Assembly (NCBI RefSeq): GCF_030580655.1
Contig: NZ_JAUQTB010000006.1
Span: forward strand, 1 to 64,000
DNA: 64,000 nt
Direction: 5' to 3'
Source: Paenibacillus lacisoli
GTDB taxonomy: Bacteria > Bacillota > Bacilli > Paenibacillales > Paenibacillaceae
The translations under genes and the position numbers were made by a program. The notes beneath the pieces were generated by a model. The model did not search any database. It was not told the DNA's origin and saw nothing but the letters and a program-made list of their open reading frames with translations. Shown here piece by piece: positions 42,544 through 51,807 of the stretch; position 1 is the stretch's first letter; every line of letters begins with the position of its first letter.

Positions 42544-43629
42544 ATGAGAAGAGCATTCATACTTGTCCTGGCGCTTGCCATGTTGTTCGCCCTGACGGCC
42601 TGCAATCTGGCCGAGACCAAAACAGGCAGCGCGGATAAAGGCTACATCGGTCTGGCCATGCCAACCAAATCTTCAGAGCGGTGGGTTGCTGATGGAGAAA
42701 ACATGGCTCGGTTATTCCAGGAGAAGGGGTACAAGGTCGATTTGCAATTTGCGGAAGATGTAGTGGAGAATCAAATCTCCCAGATTGAGAACATGATAAC
42801 CAAAGGTGTAGATGTCATCGTCATTGCTTCCATTGACGGCAACACCCTGACGGATGTGATCGCCAAAGCACATGCCCGCGGAATTAAGGTGATCTCTTAT
42901 GACCGGCTGATCCGCAATACACCTTACCTGAGTTACTATGCTACTTTTGATAACTTCAAGGTTGGCGTCCTCCAAGCCTCTTATATTGAGAAGAAGCTGG
43001 GGCTGAAGGAAGGCAAAGGCCCGTTCAACATGGAGCTGTTCGGGGGTTCACCGGATGATAACAATGCTTACTTTTTCTACGACGGCGCCATGTCCGTGCT
43101 GAAGCCGTATATCGATTCCGGCAAGCTGGTCGTACGAAGCAAGCAGACCACAATGGCCCAAATCGCCACCCTGCGCTGGGATGGGTCACTGGCCCAGTCC
43201 CGGATGGATAACCTGCTGAGCGCCAACTATTCCAGTGAGCATCTGGATGCGGTGCTGTCTCCGTATGACGGCATCAGTATCGGGATTATCTCTTCCCTGA
43301 AAGGGATTGGCTATGGCACGAAGGATAAACCGCTGCCAGTCATTACCGGACAGGATGCGGAGCTGGCCTCCATCAAGTCGATCGTTGCCGGTGAGCAGAC
43401 CCAGACCGTGTTCAAGGATACACGCAAGCTGGCGGCCCAGACGGTGAAGATGGCGGAAAGTATTTTGAAGAATGAGCCTGCAGAAGTCAATGATACAAAA
43501 TCTTATAACAACGGACTAATGGTCGTTCCTGCTTACCTGCTGGACCCTGTTTCTGTAGACGCTTCCAATGTGGAGCAGGAAATTGTCGGACAGGAGTATT
43601 ACACGAAGGAAGAGATCGGTCTGAAATAG
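42544..43629 (+). CDS. chvE: Multiple-sugar ABC transporter, substrate-binding lipoprotein
   Basis: 361 residues. Signal peptide with lipobox LTAC (Cys20), then a periplasmic-binding type I fold with the ChvE pattern: [49 protein letters not shown] and [15 protein letters not shown]. ChvE-class proteins bind xylose, glucose, galactose and other monosaccharides. First gene of the importer operon, 51 bases before mmsA. The start ATG follows GGAAGGGGAAAGCGC. Confidence 0.92.
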   Translation: MRRAFILVLALAMLFALTACNLAETKTGSADKGYIGLAMPTKSSERWVADGENMARLFQEKGYKVDLQFAEDVVENQISQIENMITKGVDVIVIASIDGNTLTDVIAKAHARGIKVISYDRLIRNTPYLSYYATFDNFKVGVLQASYIEKKLGLKEGKGPFNMELFGGSPDDNNAYFFYDGAMSVLKPYIDSGKLVVRSKQTTMAQIATLRWDGSLAQSRMDNLLSANYSSEHLDAVLSPYDGISIGIISSLKGIGYGTKDKPLPVITGQDAELASIKSIVAGEQTQTVFKDTRKLAAQTVKMAESILKNEPAEVNDTKSYNNGLMVVPAYLLDPVSVDASNVEQEIVGQEYYTKEEIGLK

Positions 43630-43680
43630 GCTGACGAGGATTGCGCAGATTTGCGCAGGATCGCGGAAAGGAGCGAAGCC

Positions 43681-45213
43681 ATGTCGGAATTTATTCTGGA
43701 AATGAGAGGGATTACGAAGACATTTCCCGGCGTGAAGGCGCTGGAGAATGTGAATCTGAAGGTGCGCAAAGGCGAAATTCACTCGCTGTGCGGAGAGAAT
43801 GGTGCCGGGAAATCCACGCTGATGAAGGTGCTGAGCGGCGTGTACCCGCATGGCAGCTATGACGGTCAGATTTTATTTGAAGGCAAGGAGTGCCAGTTTA
43901 AAGATATTAAACAGAGTGAGGAACTCGGCATCGTCATTATCCACCAGGAGCTTGCGCTGATACCGTACTTGTCCATTGCCGAGAACATTTATCTTGGGAA
44001 CGAACGCGCCAAGGGCGGAGTCATCGATTGGAATGAGACCTATGTCGGCACCCAGGAGCTGCTGCACAAGGTGGGGCTGAGCGAAAATCCCAACACGCTG
44101 GTGACCAACATCGGGGTCGGAAAGCAGCAGCTGGTCGAGATTGCCAAGGCACTCTCCAAGCGGGTAAAGCTGTTGATTCTCGATGAGCCTACAGCGGCGC
44201 TGAATGAGGATGACAGTGAAAACCTGCTCCAGCTGATGCTGGAGTTCAAACGGCAGGGTATCTCCTGCATTCTGATCTCCCATAAGCTCAATGAGGTATC
44301 CAAGGTATCAGATTCCGTAACGATCCTGCGGGACGGTCAGACTATTGAAACGCTCGATATGAAACGGGACCAGGTGACCGAAGACCGGATCATTAACGGG
44401 ATGGTCGGCCGGGATATGACGAGCCGTTATCCGGAACGTCATGCCAAAATCGGCGGTACGGCACTGGAGGTCAAGAACTGGACGGTCTATCACGAGCATC
44501 ATGCCGACCGCAAGGCGCTTGATAATATCAACATGTATATCCGGCATGGCGAGATTGTGGGAATTGCCGGATTGATGGGAGCCGGGCGTACGGAGCTGGC
44601 GATGAGTATTTTTGGCAAAAGCTATGGCCGGAATATCAGTGGTCAGCTGATCAAGGACGGCAAGGAGATCCGGAACAATACGATTACGGAAGCGATTGAT
44701 AACGGATTCGCCTATGTCACCGAGGACCGCAAGGAATATGGACTGATCCTCATGGATGACATCAAGCGCAACATCTCCCTGACCGGGCTTGGCAAGCTTG
44801 CACGCGGTACAGTGGTCAACGAACGGGAAGAGGTACTGGTCGCGGAGGATATGCGGAAGCGGATGAACATCAAGGCACCGAGCATTCTGCAGAAAACCGG
44901 AAACCTGAGCGGTGGTAACCAGCAGAAGGTCGTGCTGAGCAAGTGGATTTATGCCGAACCGGATATTCTGATTCTGGATGAGCCGACCCGCGGCATCGAT
45001 GTCGGAGCGAAATTTGAGATTTATTCTATAATTCATGAGCTGGCTGCACAAGGCAAAGGGGTGCTGGTCATCTCCTCCGAGCTGCCCGAAGTGATCGGGC
45101 TGTGTGATCGGATCTATGTGATGAATGCCGGCCGGATCACAGGTGAAGTGAGCCGCGATCAGGCTACACAGGAAACGCTGATGAGATATATGACCAAGTC
45201 GGGAGGGGCCTAA
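43681..45213 (+). CDS. mmsA: Multiple-sugar ABC transporter ATPase with two nucleotide-binding domains
   Basis: 510 residues, double ABC ATPase of the GguA/XylG type. First domain: Walker [10 protein letters not shown], Walker [15 protein letters not shown] switch. Second domain (about 265-505): degenerate Walker [17 protein letters not shown], signature [14 protein letters not shown], Walker [13 protein letters not shown]. One catalytic and one altered site are normal for these importers. ATG 43681 follows GGAAAGGAGCGAAGCC; the open frame at 43651 begins upstream of the ribosome site. Three bases separate its stop from mmsB. Confidence 0.95.
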   Translation: MSEFILEMRGITKTFPGVKALENVNLKVRKGEIHSLCGENGAGKSTLMKVLSGVYPHGSYDGQILFEGKECQFKDIKQSEELGIVIIHQELALIPYLSIAENIYLGNERAKGGVIDWNETYVGTQELLHKVGLSENPNTLVTNIGVGKQQLVEIAKALSKRVKLLILDEPTAALNEDDSENLLQLMLEFKRQGISCILISHKLNEVSKVSDSVTILRDGQTIETLDMKRDQVTEDRIINGMVGRDMTSRYPERHAKIGGTALEVKNWTVYHEHHADRKALDNINMYIRHGEIVGIAGLMGAGRTELAMSIFGKSYGRNISGQLIKDGKEIRNNTITEAIDNGFAYVTEDRKEYGLILMDDIKRNISLTGLGKLARGTVVNEREEVLVAEDMRKRMNIKAPSILQKTGNLSGGNQQKVVLSKWIYAEPDILILDEPTRGIDVGAKFEIYSIIHELAAQGKGVLVISSELPEVIGLCDRIYVMNAGRITGEVSRDQATQETLMRYMTKSGGA

Positions 45214-45215
45214 AT

Positions 45216-46379
45216 ATGGATACATTATCAAAACTGTTCAAAAATAATATCCGGCAGTACGGCATGATCATTGCGCTGGTGGTCATCATGCTGCTGTTCG
45301 AAATCTTGACCGGCGGCCTGCTGCTGAAGCCGATTAACATTACAAACCTGATCCTGCAGAACAGCTACATTCTGGTGCTTGCGATCGGGATGGTGCTGAT
45401 CATCATCACCGGCCATATCGATCTGTCGGTCGGCTCGATCGCTGCTTTTGTCGGTGCAGCGGCAGCGATTATGATGGTGGACTGGGGATGGCCGACTTGG
45501 GCTGCTGTTGTGGCTTCCCTGGTGGTCGGCGGCCTGATTGGTGCCTGGCAGGGCTTCTGGGTGGCCTATGTTCGGATTCCTGCTTTCATCGTCACGCTGG
45601 CTGGTATGCTTTTATTCCGCGGCCTGACGATGATTGTACTGGAAGGGCAGTCCATCTCGCCGTTTCCATCCGGCTTCCAGAAGATCAGCTCCGGCTTCAT
45701 TCCGGACTTCGGCAGCTTCGGTACGAATATGGTTGCTGTTGTGGCGGGAATCATCCTGTCTGTGGTTTACATCATCAATGAGCTCCGTGACCGCCGGGCC
45801 CAGCTGAAATACAATTTCAAGGTCATTTCGCAGGGAATGTTTCTCCTGAAGCTGATTCTGCTGGTTGCAGTCATTAACGTATTTACCTTTATGCTGGCCA
45901 GCTACTCGGGAATCCCGAACATTCTGATTCTGCTGTTTGTACTGATCGTTATTTATTCCTTTGTGATGAACAAAACCGTCATGGGCCGTCATATTTATGC
46001 CTTGGGCGGTAACGAGAAGGCCGCGGGACTGTCCGGGGTCAAAACGAAGAAAGTGACGTTCTGGGTATTCGTGAACATGGGCGTATTGGCTGCCATTTCG
46101 GGCCTGATCTTCGCTGCACGCCTGAACGCGGCTACTCCAAGAGCAGGGACGAACTTCGAGCTGGATGCCATTGCCGCCTGCTTCATCGGGGGAGCTTCCG
46201 CTTCCGGCGGGATTGGTACGGTATTTGGAGCGATCATCGGTGGTCTCGTAATGGGTGTGCTGAATAACGGGATGTCGCTGATTGGTCTGGGCATCGACTG
46301 GCAGCAGGGCATCAAAGGTCTGGTACTCCTGCTCGCGGTAGCATTCGATATTTATAACAAAAATAAACGTTCGGTATAA
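45216..46379 (+). CDS. mmsB: Multiple-sugar ABC transporter permease
   Basis: 387 residues with about ten membrane helices. Ribose/xylose permease family motifs: LVLAIGMVLIIITGHIDLSVGS (about 50-71), IPAFIVTLAGML, and the ATPase contact HIYALGGNEKAAGLSGVKTKK. An extra cytoplasmic insertion with charged residues (INELRDRRAQLKYNFKV, about 185-201) matches the GguB/MmsB group. Works with MmsA and ChvE. Followed by a bidirectional terminator. Confidence 0.95.
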   Translation: MDTLSKLFKNNIRQYGMIIALVVIMLLFEILTGGLLLKPINITNLILQNSYILVLAIGMVLIIITGHIDLSVGSIAAFVGAAAAIMMVDWGWPTWAAVVASLVVGGLIGAWQGFWVAYVRIPAFIVTLAGMLLFRGLTMIVLEGQSISPFPSGFQKISSGFIPDFGSFGTNMVAVVAGIILSVVYIINELRDRRAQLKYNFKVISQGMFLLKLILLVAVINVFTFMLASYSGIPNILILLFVLIVIYSFVMNKTVMGRHIYALGGNEKAAGLSGVKTKKVTFWVFVNMGVLAAISGLIFAARLNAATPRAGTNFELDAIAACFIGGASASGGIGTVFGAIIGGLVMGVLNNGMSLIGLGIDWQQGIKGLVLLLAVAFDIYNKNKRSV

Positions 46380-46403
46380 TGTATTTGAGTAGATGGATAA
46401 AGT

Positions 46404-46440
46404 AAAAGATCCGTATCCCTGGAGGGATACGGATCTTTTT
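46404..46440. terminator. Bidirectional terminator after mmsB
   Basis: AAAAGATCCGTATCCCT pairs with AGGGATACGGATCTTTT, an approximately 15-bp stem between convergent genes. Confidence 0.93.
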
Positions 46441-46925
46441 TATACTCGCTTGCGTATGCTCTTCCAGCCGCGTTCATGGACACCGTTGCGTACAACGCTC
46501 CGTGCCTGCTTCCATTCCTGTGGGGACAGAAGCTCATCCGTCGTAACCTTCCATTCCGAACCGTCTTTGAGATAGAATATCCAGCTTGTAGATTCAAGAC
46601 TAAACCAGCGCCCGATCTGCGTTCCCTGCTCCTGTACACGCAGTATGGAGGACCAGGGCACAAATCTTCCGGCTCCGTATAATCCATTATCATCATAAGC
46701 CAGGAGCGTACGATTACTGTGAAACAGCCTTTTGAAATAATGGATCGATAGTCGGCTGATAAAAAGGAGAACGGTCACCCCGAGATAGATCGACGGGATG
46801 CCCAGCAGCCAGGATCCAGATATTGCTGATATTCCGTACGCGACCAGACCGATGGCGGTCAGGATGAACAGCACGCAGCTGCCAGTGTTCATCAGAAGTT
46901 TGCTCCAGCGGTATTGGATTTTCAT
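46440..46925 (-). CDS. Membrane protein with PH-like C-terminal domain, hypothetical
   Basis: 161 residues: two N-terminal membrane helices (about 16-37 and 40-60) followed by a strand-rich cytoplasmic domain (LLAYDDNGLYGAGRFVPWSSI, STSWIFYLKDGSEWKVTTDEL), like small bacterial PH-domain membrane proteins. No named family. Start ATG has AAGGCGGGG nine bases before. It ends directly at the bidirectional terminator behind mmsB. Possibly cotranscribed behind the ABC exporter (51-base gap). Confidence 0.75.
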   Translation of the reverse strand: MKIQYRWSKLLMNTGSCVLFILTAIGLVAYGISAISGSWLLGIPSIYLGVTVLLFISRLSIHYFKRLFHSNRTLLAYDDNGLYGAGRFVPWSSILRVQEQGTQIGRWFSLESTSWIFYLKDGSEWKVTTDELLSPQEWKQARSVVRNGVHERGWKSIRKRV

Positions 46926-46976
46926 CTGAAAGGCCCCGCCTTTCTTTGCCTGTCGTTTGCTGCAGGACGTCCGGAA

Positions 46977-48809
46977 TTATTCCTTCGCGCCGGCCTGCAG
47001 GGCATGATGATAAAGCTCCTGGTAATAACCGCCTACCGCCATCAGCTGGTGGTGGCTGCCTTCCTCTACAATCTCCCCGTCCTTCATGACGAGAATACGG
47101 TCCGCATGCATGACGGTGGAGAGGCGGTGTGCAATGACCAGGGTGGTGCGTCCGCGTGAAACGGACTGCAGCGCTTCCTGGACCAGCTGTTCCGTATGGG
47201 AATCCAGGTTGGCCGTCGCCTCATCGAGGATGAGAATCCGCGGCTGGAATACCATAATACGGGCAAAAGAGATCAGCTGCCGCTCCCCGGCTGAGAGACC
47301 GCTGCCGCGTTCGGACAGCTTGGTGTCATAACCGTCGGACAGCCGTTCAATCATCGGGTGTGCTCCGACAAAACGGCAGGCCTCCATCACCTGCTCACGG
47401 GACACATCCTCCCGGAATAAACGAACATTATCAATAATACTGCCGGAGAACAGAAACGGCTCCTGCTGGATCAGACCAACGATACGGTGCAGCTGTTCCT
47501 GCGGGATTTCCCGGATATCGATACCGTCAATCAGCACCTTTCCTTTGGACACATCGTAGAAGCGGTTCAGCAGTGCAATCATGGTGCTTTTGCCAGCTCC
47601 CGTTGTACCCACAATTCCTACCATCTCACCTGGCCGGATATGCAGATCCATATGTGGAATGACCGGACGGGATGGATCGTAGCCAAATGTAATGTTCTCG
47701 AAATCAATTCGTCCCTGGACCTCCTCCGTTTTGAGCGGCTTGGCTTGATCTGGATCGGGGTCCTTGACCTCCGGCTGCGTGTTCAGAATCCGCCACAGAC
47801 GTTCCATAGAGACGGTCGTTGACTGAAAAGTGTTCCACTGGGACGTAATCTGGTTAATCGGCTGGAAGAACTGCCGGATATAACTGATGAATGCGTACAG
47901 GACACCAACCTGCAGCTCCATGTTCAGGGCGGCGCGTCCACCCAGCCAGACGATCAGCACCAGCGCAAGGTTGCCCAGAATATCGAAGGTCCGGTTGAAA
48001 ATAACGTTCGAACGGATCTGCCGGACATTGGCTGTAAAATAATTCTCGTTCTGCTCGGCAAAACGTCGCTCCTGCTCTTTCTCCTGATGAAAAGCCTGGA
48101 TCAGGAACATACCGGACAGATTCTCGGCTGTAAAGGCGATCAGGCGGGAGAGACGTGAACGGGCTTCCTGATAGGTTTTGCGCAGATAGGTCCGGAACGT
48201 AATGGCGACCACAGCGACGACCGGCAGGATCAGGACCGCATACCAGGCGAGCATCGGGTCAAGCTGGAACATGAAAAACAGAATCAGGATCAGCATCATC
48301 CCGTCCCGGATCAGGCTTAGCAGCACCTGTGTGAAGAACTGGCTGATCGTCTCTGTATCGCTCGACACGTTCGTCACTAGACTGCCGATATGGAAGCGGT
48401 CGAAGAAGGACATCGACAGCTTCGAGATATGCCCGAACAGATCCTTGCGGATACGGGCGACAATGTGCTGGCCGGCAAATTGCAGCAGGTTATTCTGAAG
48501 ATACGTAAACGCGAAGCTAACGATCGCTAGCACAGAGTAAATGATTCCGATCTGGACAAGGAAGCTCATATCTTTGCTGCCAACCGCCAGATGCTTGTCA
48601 ATGACAATACTGACGAGATAAGGCTGCAGCAGATCTGCCGAGATGGCCAGCAGCGCACAGAAGAAGATACCGAGGAAGGTCAGCCGGTGCGGTCTGGCAT
48701 AAGTCAAAATCGAGCGGAAAGCGTTCAGCTTGCTGCCTTCACCGGGCTGGGCCGGCGGCGTGTTCTTCGGTCCGCCCGCCGATGCGGATGAGTGGGTAAG
48801 ACTAGACAT
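46977..48809 (-). CDS. ABC multidrug exporter subunit with canonical ATPase site (BmrD-like)
   Basis: 610-residue half transporter: six-helix membrane domain (about 45-340) and ATPase domain with Walker A GTTGAGKST, signature LSAGERQLISFARI, and Walker B ILILDEATANLD with catalytic Glu present. The 40-residue N-terminal extension is Ser/Pro/Gly-rich, as in BmrD-like subunits. The ATG at 48809 overlaps the upstream subunit stop by 8 bases and follows GGAGGAGGG. The open frame up to 48926 lies inside the partner gene. Partner of the next gene. Confidence 0.92.
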   Translation of the reverse strand: MSSLTHSSASAGGPKNTPPAQPGEGSKLNAFRSILTYARPHRLTFLGIFFCALLAISADLLQPYLVSIVIDKHLAVGSKDMSFLVQIGIIYSVLAIVSFAFTYLQNNLLQFAGQHIVARIRKDLFGHISKLSMSFFDRFHIGSLVTNVSSDTETISQFFTQVLLSLIRDGMMLILILFFMFQLDPMLAWYAVLILPVVAVVAITFRTYLRKTYQEARSRLSRLIAFTAENLSGMFLIQAFHQEKEQERRFAEQNENYFTANVRQIRSNVIFNRTFDILGNLALVLIVWLGGRAALNMELQVGVLYAFISYIRQFFQPINQITSQWNTFQSTTVSMERLWRILNTQPEVKDPDPDQAKPLKTEEVQGRIDFENITFGYDPSRPVIPHMDLHIRPGEMVGIVGTTGAGKSTMIALLNRFYDVSKGKVLIDGIDIREIPQEQLHRIVGLIQQEPFLFSGSIIDNVRLFREDVSREQVMEACRFVGAHPMIERLSDGYDTKLSERGSGLSAGERQLISFARIMVFQPRILILDEATANLDSHTEQLVQEALQSVSRGRTTLVIAHRLSTVMHADRILVMKDGEIVEEGSHHQLMAVGGYYQELYHHALQAGAKE

Positions 48810-50544
48810 GCTGCAATCCCTCCTCCTGTAGCTGCTGCAGGGAAGCGTACAGTCCGCCTGCAGCGAGCAGTTCCCGGTGTGTTCCCCGCTGGGCCACACG
48901 GCCTTCATCCAGCACGATGATTTCATCGGCGTGCTTCACGGCACTGATGCGGTGGGAGATAATCAGGGTCGTCTTATTTCTGCGCTCCCTGCGCAGGCTG
49001 TCCACGATCCCTGTCTCGGTCACCGCGTCAACGGCGCTCATGCTGTCATCCAGGATGAGTACGGGCGCTTCCTTCATCAGTCCGCGGGCCAGACTGGTCC
49101 GCTGGCGCTGCCCGCCAGACAGCGTAACTCCCCGTTCACCGAGACGGGTCTCGAACTGTTCCGGGAAGCGCATAATGTTATCGTAGATCATCGCCTGTCG
49201 GGCGCTTTCTTCTACCTCTTCGAGCGAGGCATCCCGGCGGCTGAAGGCAATATTATCACGAATGGTTGTACTGAAGAGGAAACCGTCCTGCGGCACATAA
49301 GCCAGCTGGGTGCGCAGGCTTTCCAGTGTCACATCGTCGATATCCATGCCATTGACCAGCACGGTGCCTTCTGGCGGTTCATAGATTCGCAGCAGCAGCT
49401 TGACGAGTGTACTCTTGCCGCTGCCGGTCTTGCCGACAATCCCGATCGTGCGGCCTGCCCGGATGTCCAGATTGACATCGCGCAGGGCAGGCTTGCGGCT
49501 GCCGGGATAGGCGAAGGTCAGATGGCGGATTGTAATGTCCCGGACCTGTTCCACCGGCTTCGCATCCTCGCTGTCCCGGACATCCGGCGTTTCGGCAAGC
49601 AGCAGATTGACACGGTCCAGCGAAGCGCTGGAGCGCTGCATCATGTTAATCACGTTGCCGATCTGCTGCAGCGGCCCCATAATGATGCGAAGATAGAGCG
49701 TTAATGCAACAAAGCTGCCAAGTGTGATACTGCCCTGCATCGTCATGTAGCCGCCGACGAGCAGTGATACGGCAAGCGAAATCGCTCCCATCATCGGCAG
49801 CAGCGCCTGGAAGAGCGAAGACATGCGGACCAGACGGAGCTGGTTGGCAGTTATACCGTCGACGGCCGCGCCGAATCGTTCGCGGGCAATCGGTTCAATA
49901 GCGAACGTTTTGGATACCCGGATGCCGCCCAGCTGCTCTTCTGCAGATTCCGTCATAGTGGCAAGAGCCTCCTGTACGTTGCGGGCCCGGCTGCGGATTC
50001 GTGGACCGAAGTAAACGACGAGAAAAGGAATGACCAGCAGAGGCCCTACGCTGATTGCAATAAGACGAAAAGGGATGCCGCTCCAGATCATCATGACGAT
50101 GCAGGAGAGCAGGAGAAAGACCGCATTGGTCGTCTGGTTGATGCCATTGGAAATCGCTTCACGTACATATGTAACATCGTTCATGACATAGCTGAGCAGT
50201 TTGCCGTTCCCCTGTTGAGAGAAATACCGTTCGCTGAGTTCAGCGAATTTGCCGAACAGCCGGTCACGGGTAACATATTCGAATCGTCGTCCGAGCTTCA
50301 TGACAATGAACTGTCCAAGGGCCCACAGCAGGTTATAAGACACCGCAATCAGGAGCAGGATGAGGCTGTAACGGACGACTTTGTCCCGGTCGAGTGTTCC
50401 GCGCTGCAGCTCATCAGTGAACTGGCCCAGTACCCTGGGGAGAGCGGCCTGGTCGATATTGGATACAATAATCAGCAGAATGGCGGCAAGATAGACAGGC
50501 CAGTGCGACTTGAGGTAGCCGGACAGCAGCCCTGTTTTGTTCAT
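48802..50544 (-). CDS. ABC multidrug exporter subunit with degenerate ATPase site (BmrC-like)
   Basis: 580-residue half transporter. Six membrane helices (about 12-310), Walker A GKTGSGKST, signature LSGGQRQRTSLARG, and Walker B LILDDSMSAVDA, where Asp replaces the catalytic Glu. This is the hallmark of BmrC/LmrC-type partners in heterodimeric exporters. ATG 50544 is preferred, behind GGGGAGTGATC; the GTG at 50556 overlaps that site. The short leader frame upstream stops inside the ribosome site, so ribosomes ending there could re-start on this gene. Confidence 0.92.
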   Translation of the reverse strand: MNKTGLLSGYLKSHWPVYLAAILLIIVSNIDQAALPRVLGQFTDELQRGTLDRDKVVRYSLILLLIAVSYNLLWALGQFIVMKLGRRFEYVTRDRLFGKFAELSERYFSQQGNGKLLSYVMNDVTYVREAISNGINQTTNAVFLLLSCIVMMIWSGIPFRLIAISVGPLLVIPFLVVYFGPRIRSRARNVQEALATMTESAEEQLGGIRVSKTFAIEPIARERFGAAVDGITANQLRLVRMSSLFQALLPMMGAISLAVSLLVGGYMTMQGSITLGSFVALTLYLRIIMGPLQQIGNVINMMQRSSASLDRVNLLLAETPDVRDSEDAKPVEQVRDITIRHLTFAYPGSRKPALRDVNLDIRAGRTIGIVGKTGSGKSTLVKLLLRIYEPPEGTVLVNGMDIDDVTLESLRTQLAYVPQDGFLFSTTIRDNIAFSRRDASLEEVEESARQAMIYDNIMRFPEQFETRLGERGVTLSGGQRQRTSLARGLMKEAPVLILDDSMSAVDAVTETGIVDSLRRERRNKTTLIISHRISAVKHADEIIVLDEGRVAQRGTHRELLAAGGLYASLQQLQEEGLQHV

Positions 50545-50552
50545 ATTTTGGA

Positions 50553-50675
50553 TCACTCCCCTTGTTGTAATATGCCTGAACGAATGGTGCTTTCTCGTTG
50601 TAGATCATCTGGACAGGGGTCCAGGCAAGAAAAGGGCAGACGCCGGTTGGCGCTGACCCTTTTATCCCGATCCAT
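50553..50675 (-). CDS. Putative BmrB-like leader peptide overlapping an attenuator
   Basis: 40-residue open frame on the minus strand, from ATG at 50675 to TGA at 50553. The frame begins MDRDKRVSANRRLPF and runs through the terminator hairpin at 50630-50663. Its stop lies inside the ribosome site of the exporter gene. The ribosome site of the leader is weak (CGGAACCATA). In B. subtilis bmrBCD a leader of 54 codons works the same way: ribosome stalling by drugs prevents hairpin formation. No sequence similarity to BmrB is claimed; the analogy is positional. Confidence 0.55.
   Translation of the reverse strand: MDRDKRVSANRRLPFSCLDPCPDDLQRESTIRSGILQQGE
50630..50663 (-). promoter_or_regulatory. 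Attenuator terminator in the exporter leader
   Basis: Minus strand AAAAGGG-CAG-CGCC, loop AACC, GGCG-CTG-CCCTTTT with a single bulged T in each strand, followed by CTTGCC. It lies between a promoter (TTGGCG-N16-TACAAT, about 50762-50789) and the exporter, where it would end transcription. Confidence 0.7.
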
Positions 50676-50889
50676 TATGGTTCCGAAGTTTCCGAACGGC
50701 CAAATAAATGGTATCCGTCTAACTATTATACCCAGCTTGGGCCCGTTTTTTGACCTTTATATTGTATCATATTTCATAAGGACGCCAATTCAGGTGCGCA
50801 TCCAATAGGATGCCGGTGACGTATAATGTAGAAACGTTTCCTTTTTAGTAAAGGAATAAACAGGAATCAAAAACAAGGAGGACTCCTGC

Positions 50890-51744
50890 ATGACATCAGC
50901 CTGGGAGACACGGGAGGAACTGCAAAGTCAGTTGAATACGATAACGAAATGGGAGAAGAGCCAGAAGGATATTTTTTTCTGGGAGAAAATCGGACGCCTG
51001 CCATTCATGCTGCTGGACCGGCTGACCCCAAAATGGATTCAGGACAAGATTGGAGCAGCACTGAACGAGGTCGGAGGATTCATTCAAAATGGCGGCAAAT
51101 ACCTGGTTCAGAAGCGAAGTGTATTGAGTGAGCTGGAACAGACCTGGGTGAATTTGCGTGAGCATGGAGCAGGGCGTTCCGAGATGACGATTAACGAGGC
51201 AGCCAGTCTGCCGCTCGCTGTCATGGACCACACGGCAGAAGAGCTTGCAGGAAAACGCGCCAAATTTGCAGCTGCACAAGGGGCGACTACGGGGTTTGGC
51301 GGTATTTTCACACTGGCTGTAGATATTCCTATGGTGCTCGGCATGTCGCTGAAGGTGCTGCAGGAGATGGCCATCTGCTACGGTTATGACCCGGAGGACA
51401 AGCAGGAGCGTGTCTTCATTATCAAATGTATGCAGTTCGCCTCTGCAGATATCGTCGGTAAAAAGGCGGTACTCGAGGAGCTCGCAGTCTTCGATCAAGC
51501 GCACAGTCAGGCGCAGGTGATCTCGCAGCTGCAGGGATGGCGGGAGGTCGTGAATTCATACCGTGACAATTTCGGCTGGAAGAAGCTGTTCCAGATGGTG
51601 CCGATCGCAGGCATGTTCATTGGCTCCTTCATGAACAAGGGAACGATTGAGGATGTGGCGGAAGCAGGGAGGATGCTGTATAAGAAGCGCCGGATTTTAA
51701 GCCGCTTGGCAGATGTGCCGAGTTTGCCGGGTACGGTGGAATAA
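50890..51744 (+). CDS. EcsC family protein
   Basis: 284-residue protein of the EcsC family: central hydrophobic region GATTGFGGIFTLAVDIPMVLGMSLKVLQEMAICYGYD (about 136-172) with further short hydrophobic helices (KLFQMVPIAGMFIGSFMN). EcsC is the third gene product of the B. subtilis ecs region; the function is unclear, possibly membrane-associated. Start follows AAGGAGGACTCCTGC. Divergent from the exporter leader; ends in a bidirectional terminator. Confidence 0.88.
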   Translation: MTSAWETREELQSQLNTITKWEKSQKDIFFWEKIGRLPFMLLDRLTPKWIQDKIGAALNEVGGFIQNGGKYLVQKRSVLSELEQTWVNLREHGAGRSEMTINEAASLPLAVMDHTAEELAGKRAKFAAAQGATTGFGGIFTLAVDIPMVLGMSLKVLQEMAICYGYDPEDKQERVFIIKCMQFASADIVGKKAVLEELAVFDQAHSQAQVISQLQGWREVVNSYRDNFGWKKLFQMVPIAGMFIGSFMNKGTIEDVAEAGRMLYKKRRILSRLADVPSLPGTVE

Positions 51745-51754
51745 GGTAGGACAG

Positions 51755-51792
51755 AAGCGGCTGCAGCCGAATGGAGGACTGCAGCCGCTTTT
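51755..51792. terminator. Bidirectional terminator
   Basis: AAGCGGCTGCAG pairs with CTGCAGCCGCTT, followed by TTTT; between convergent genes. Confidence 0.92.
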
Positions 51793-51807
51793 AGTTATGT
51801 ACATGAA

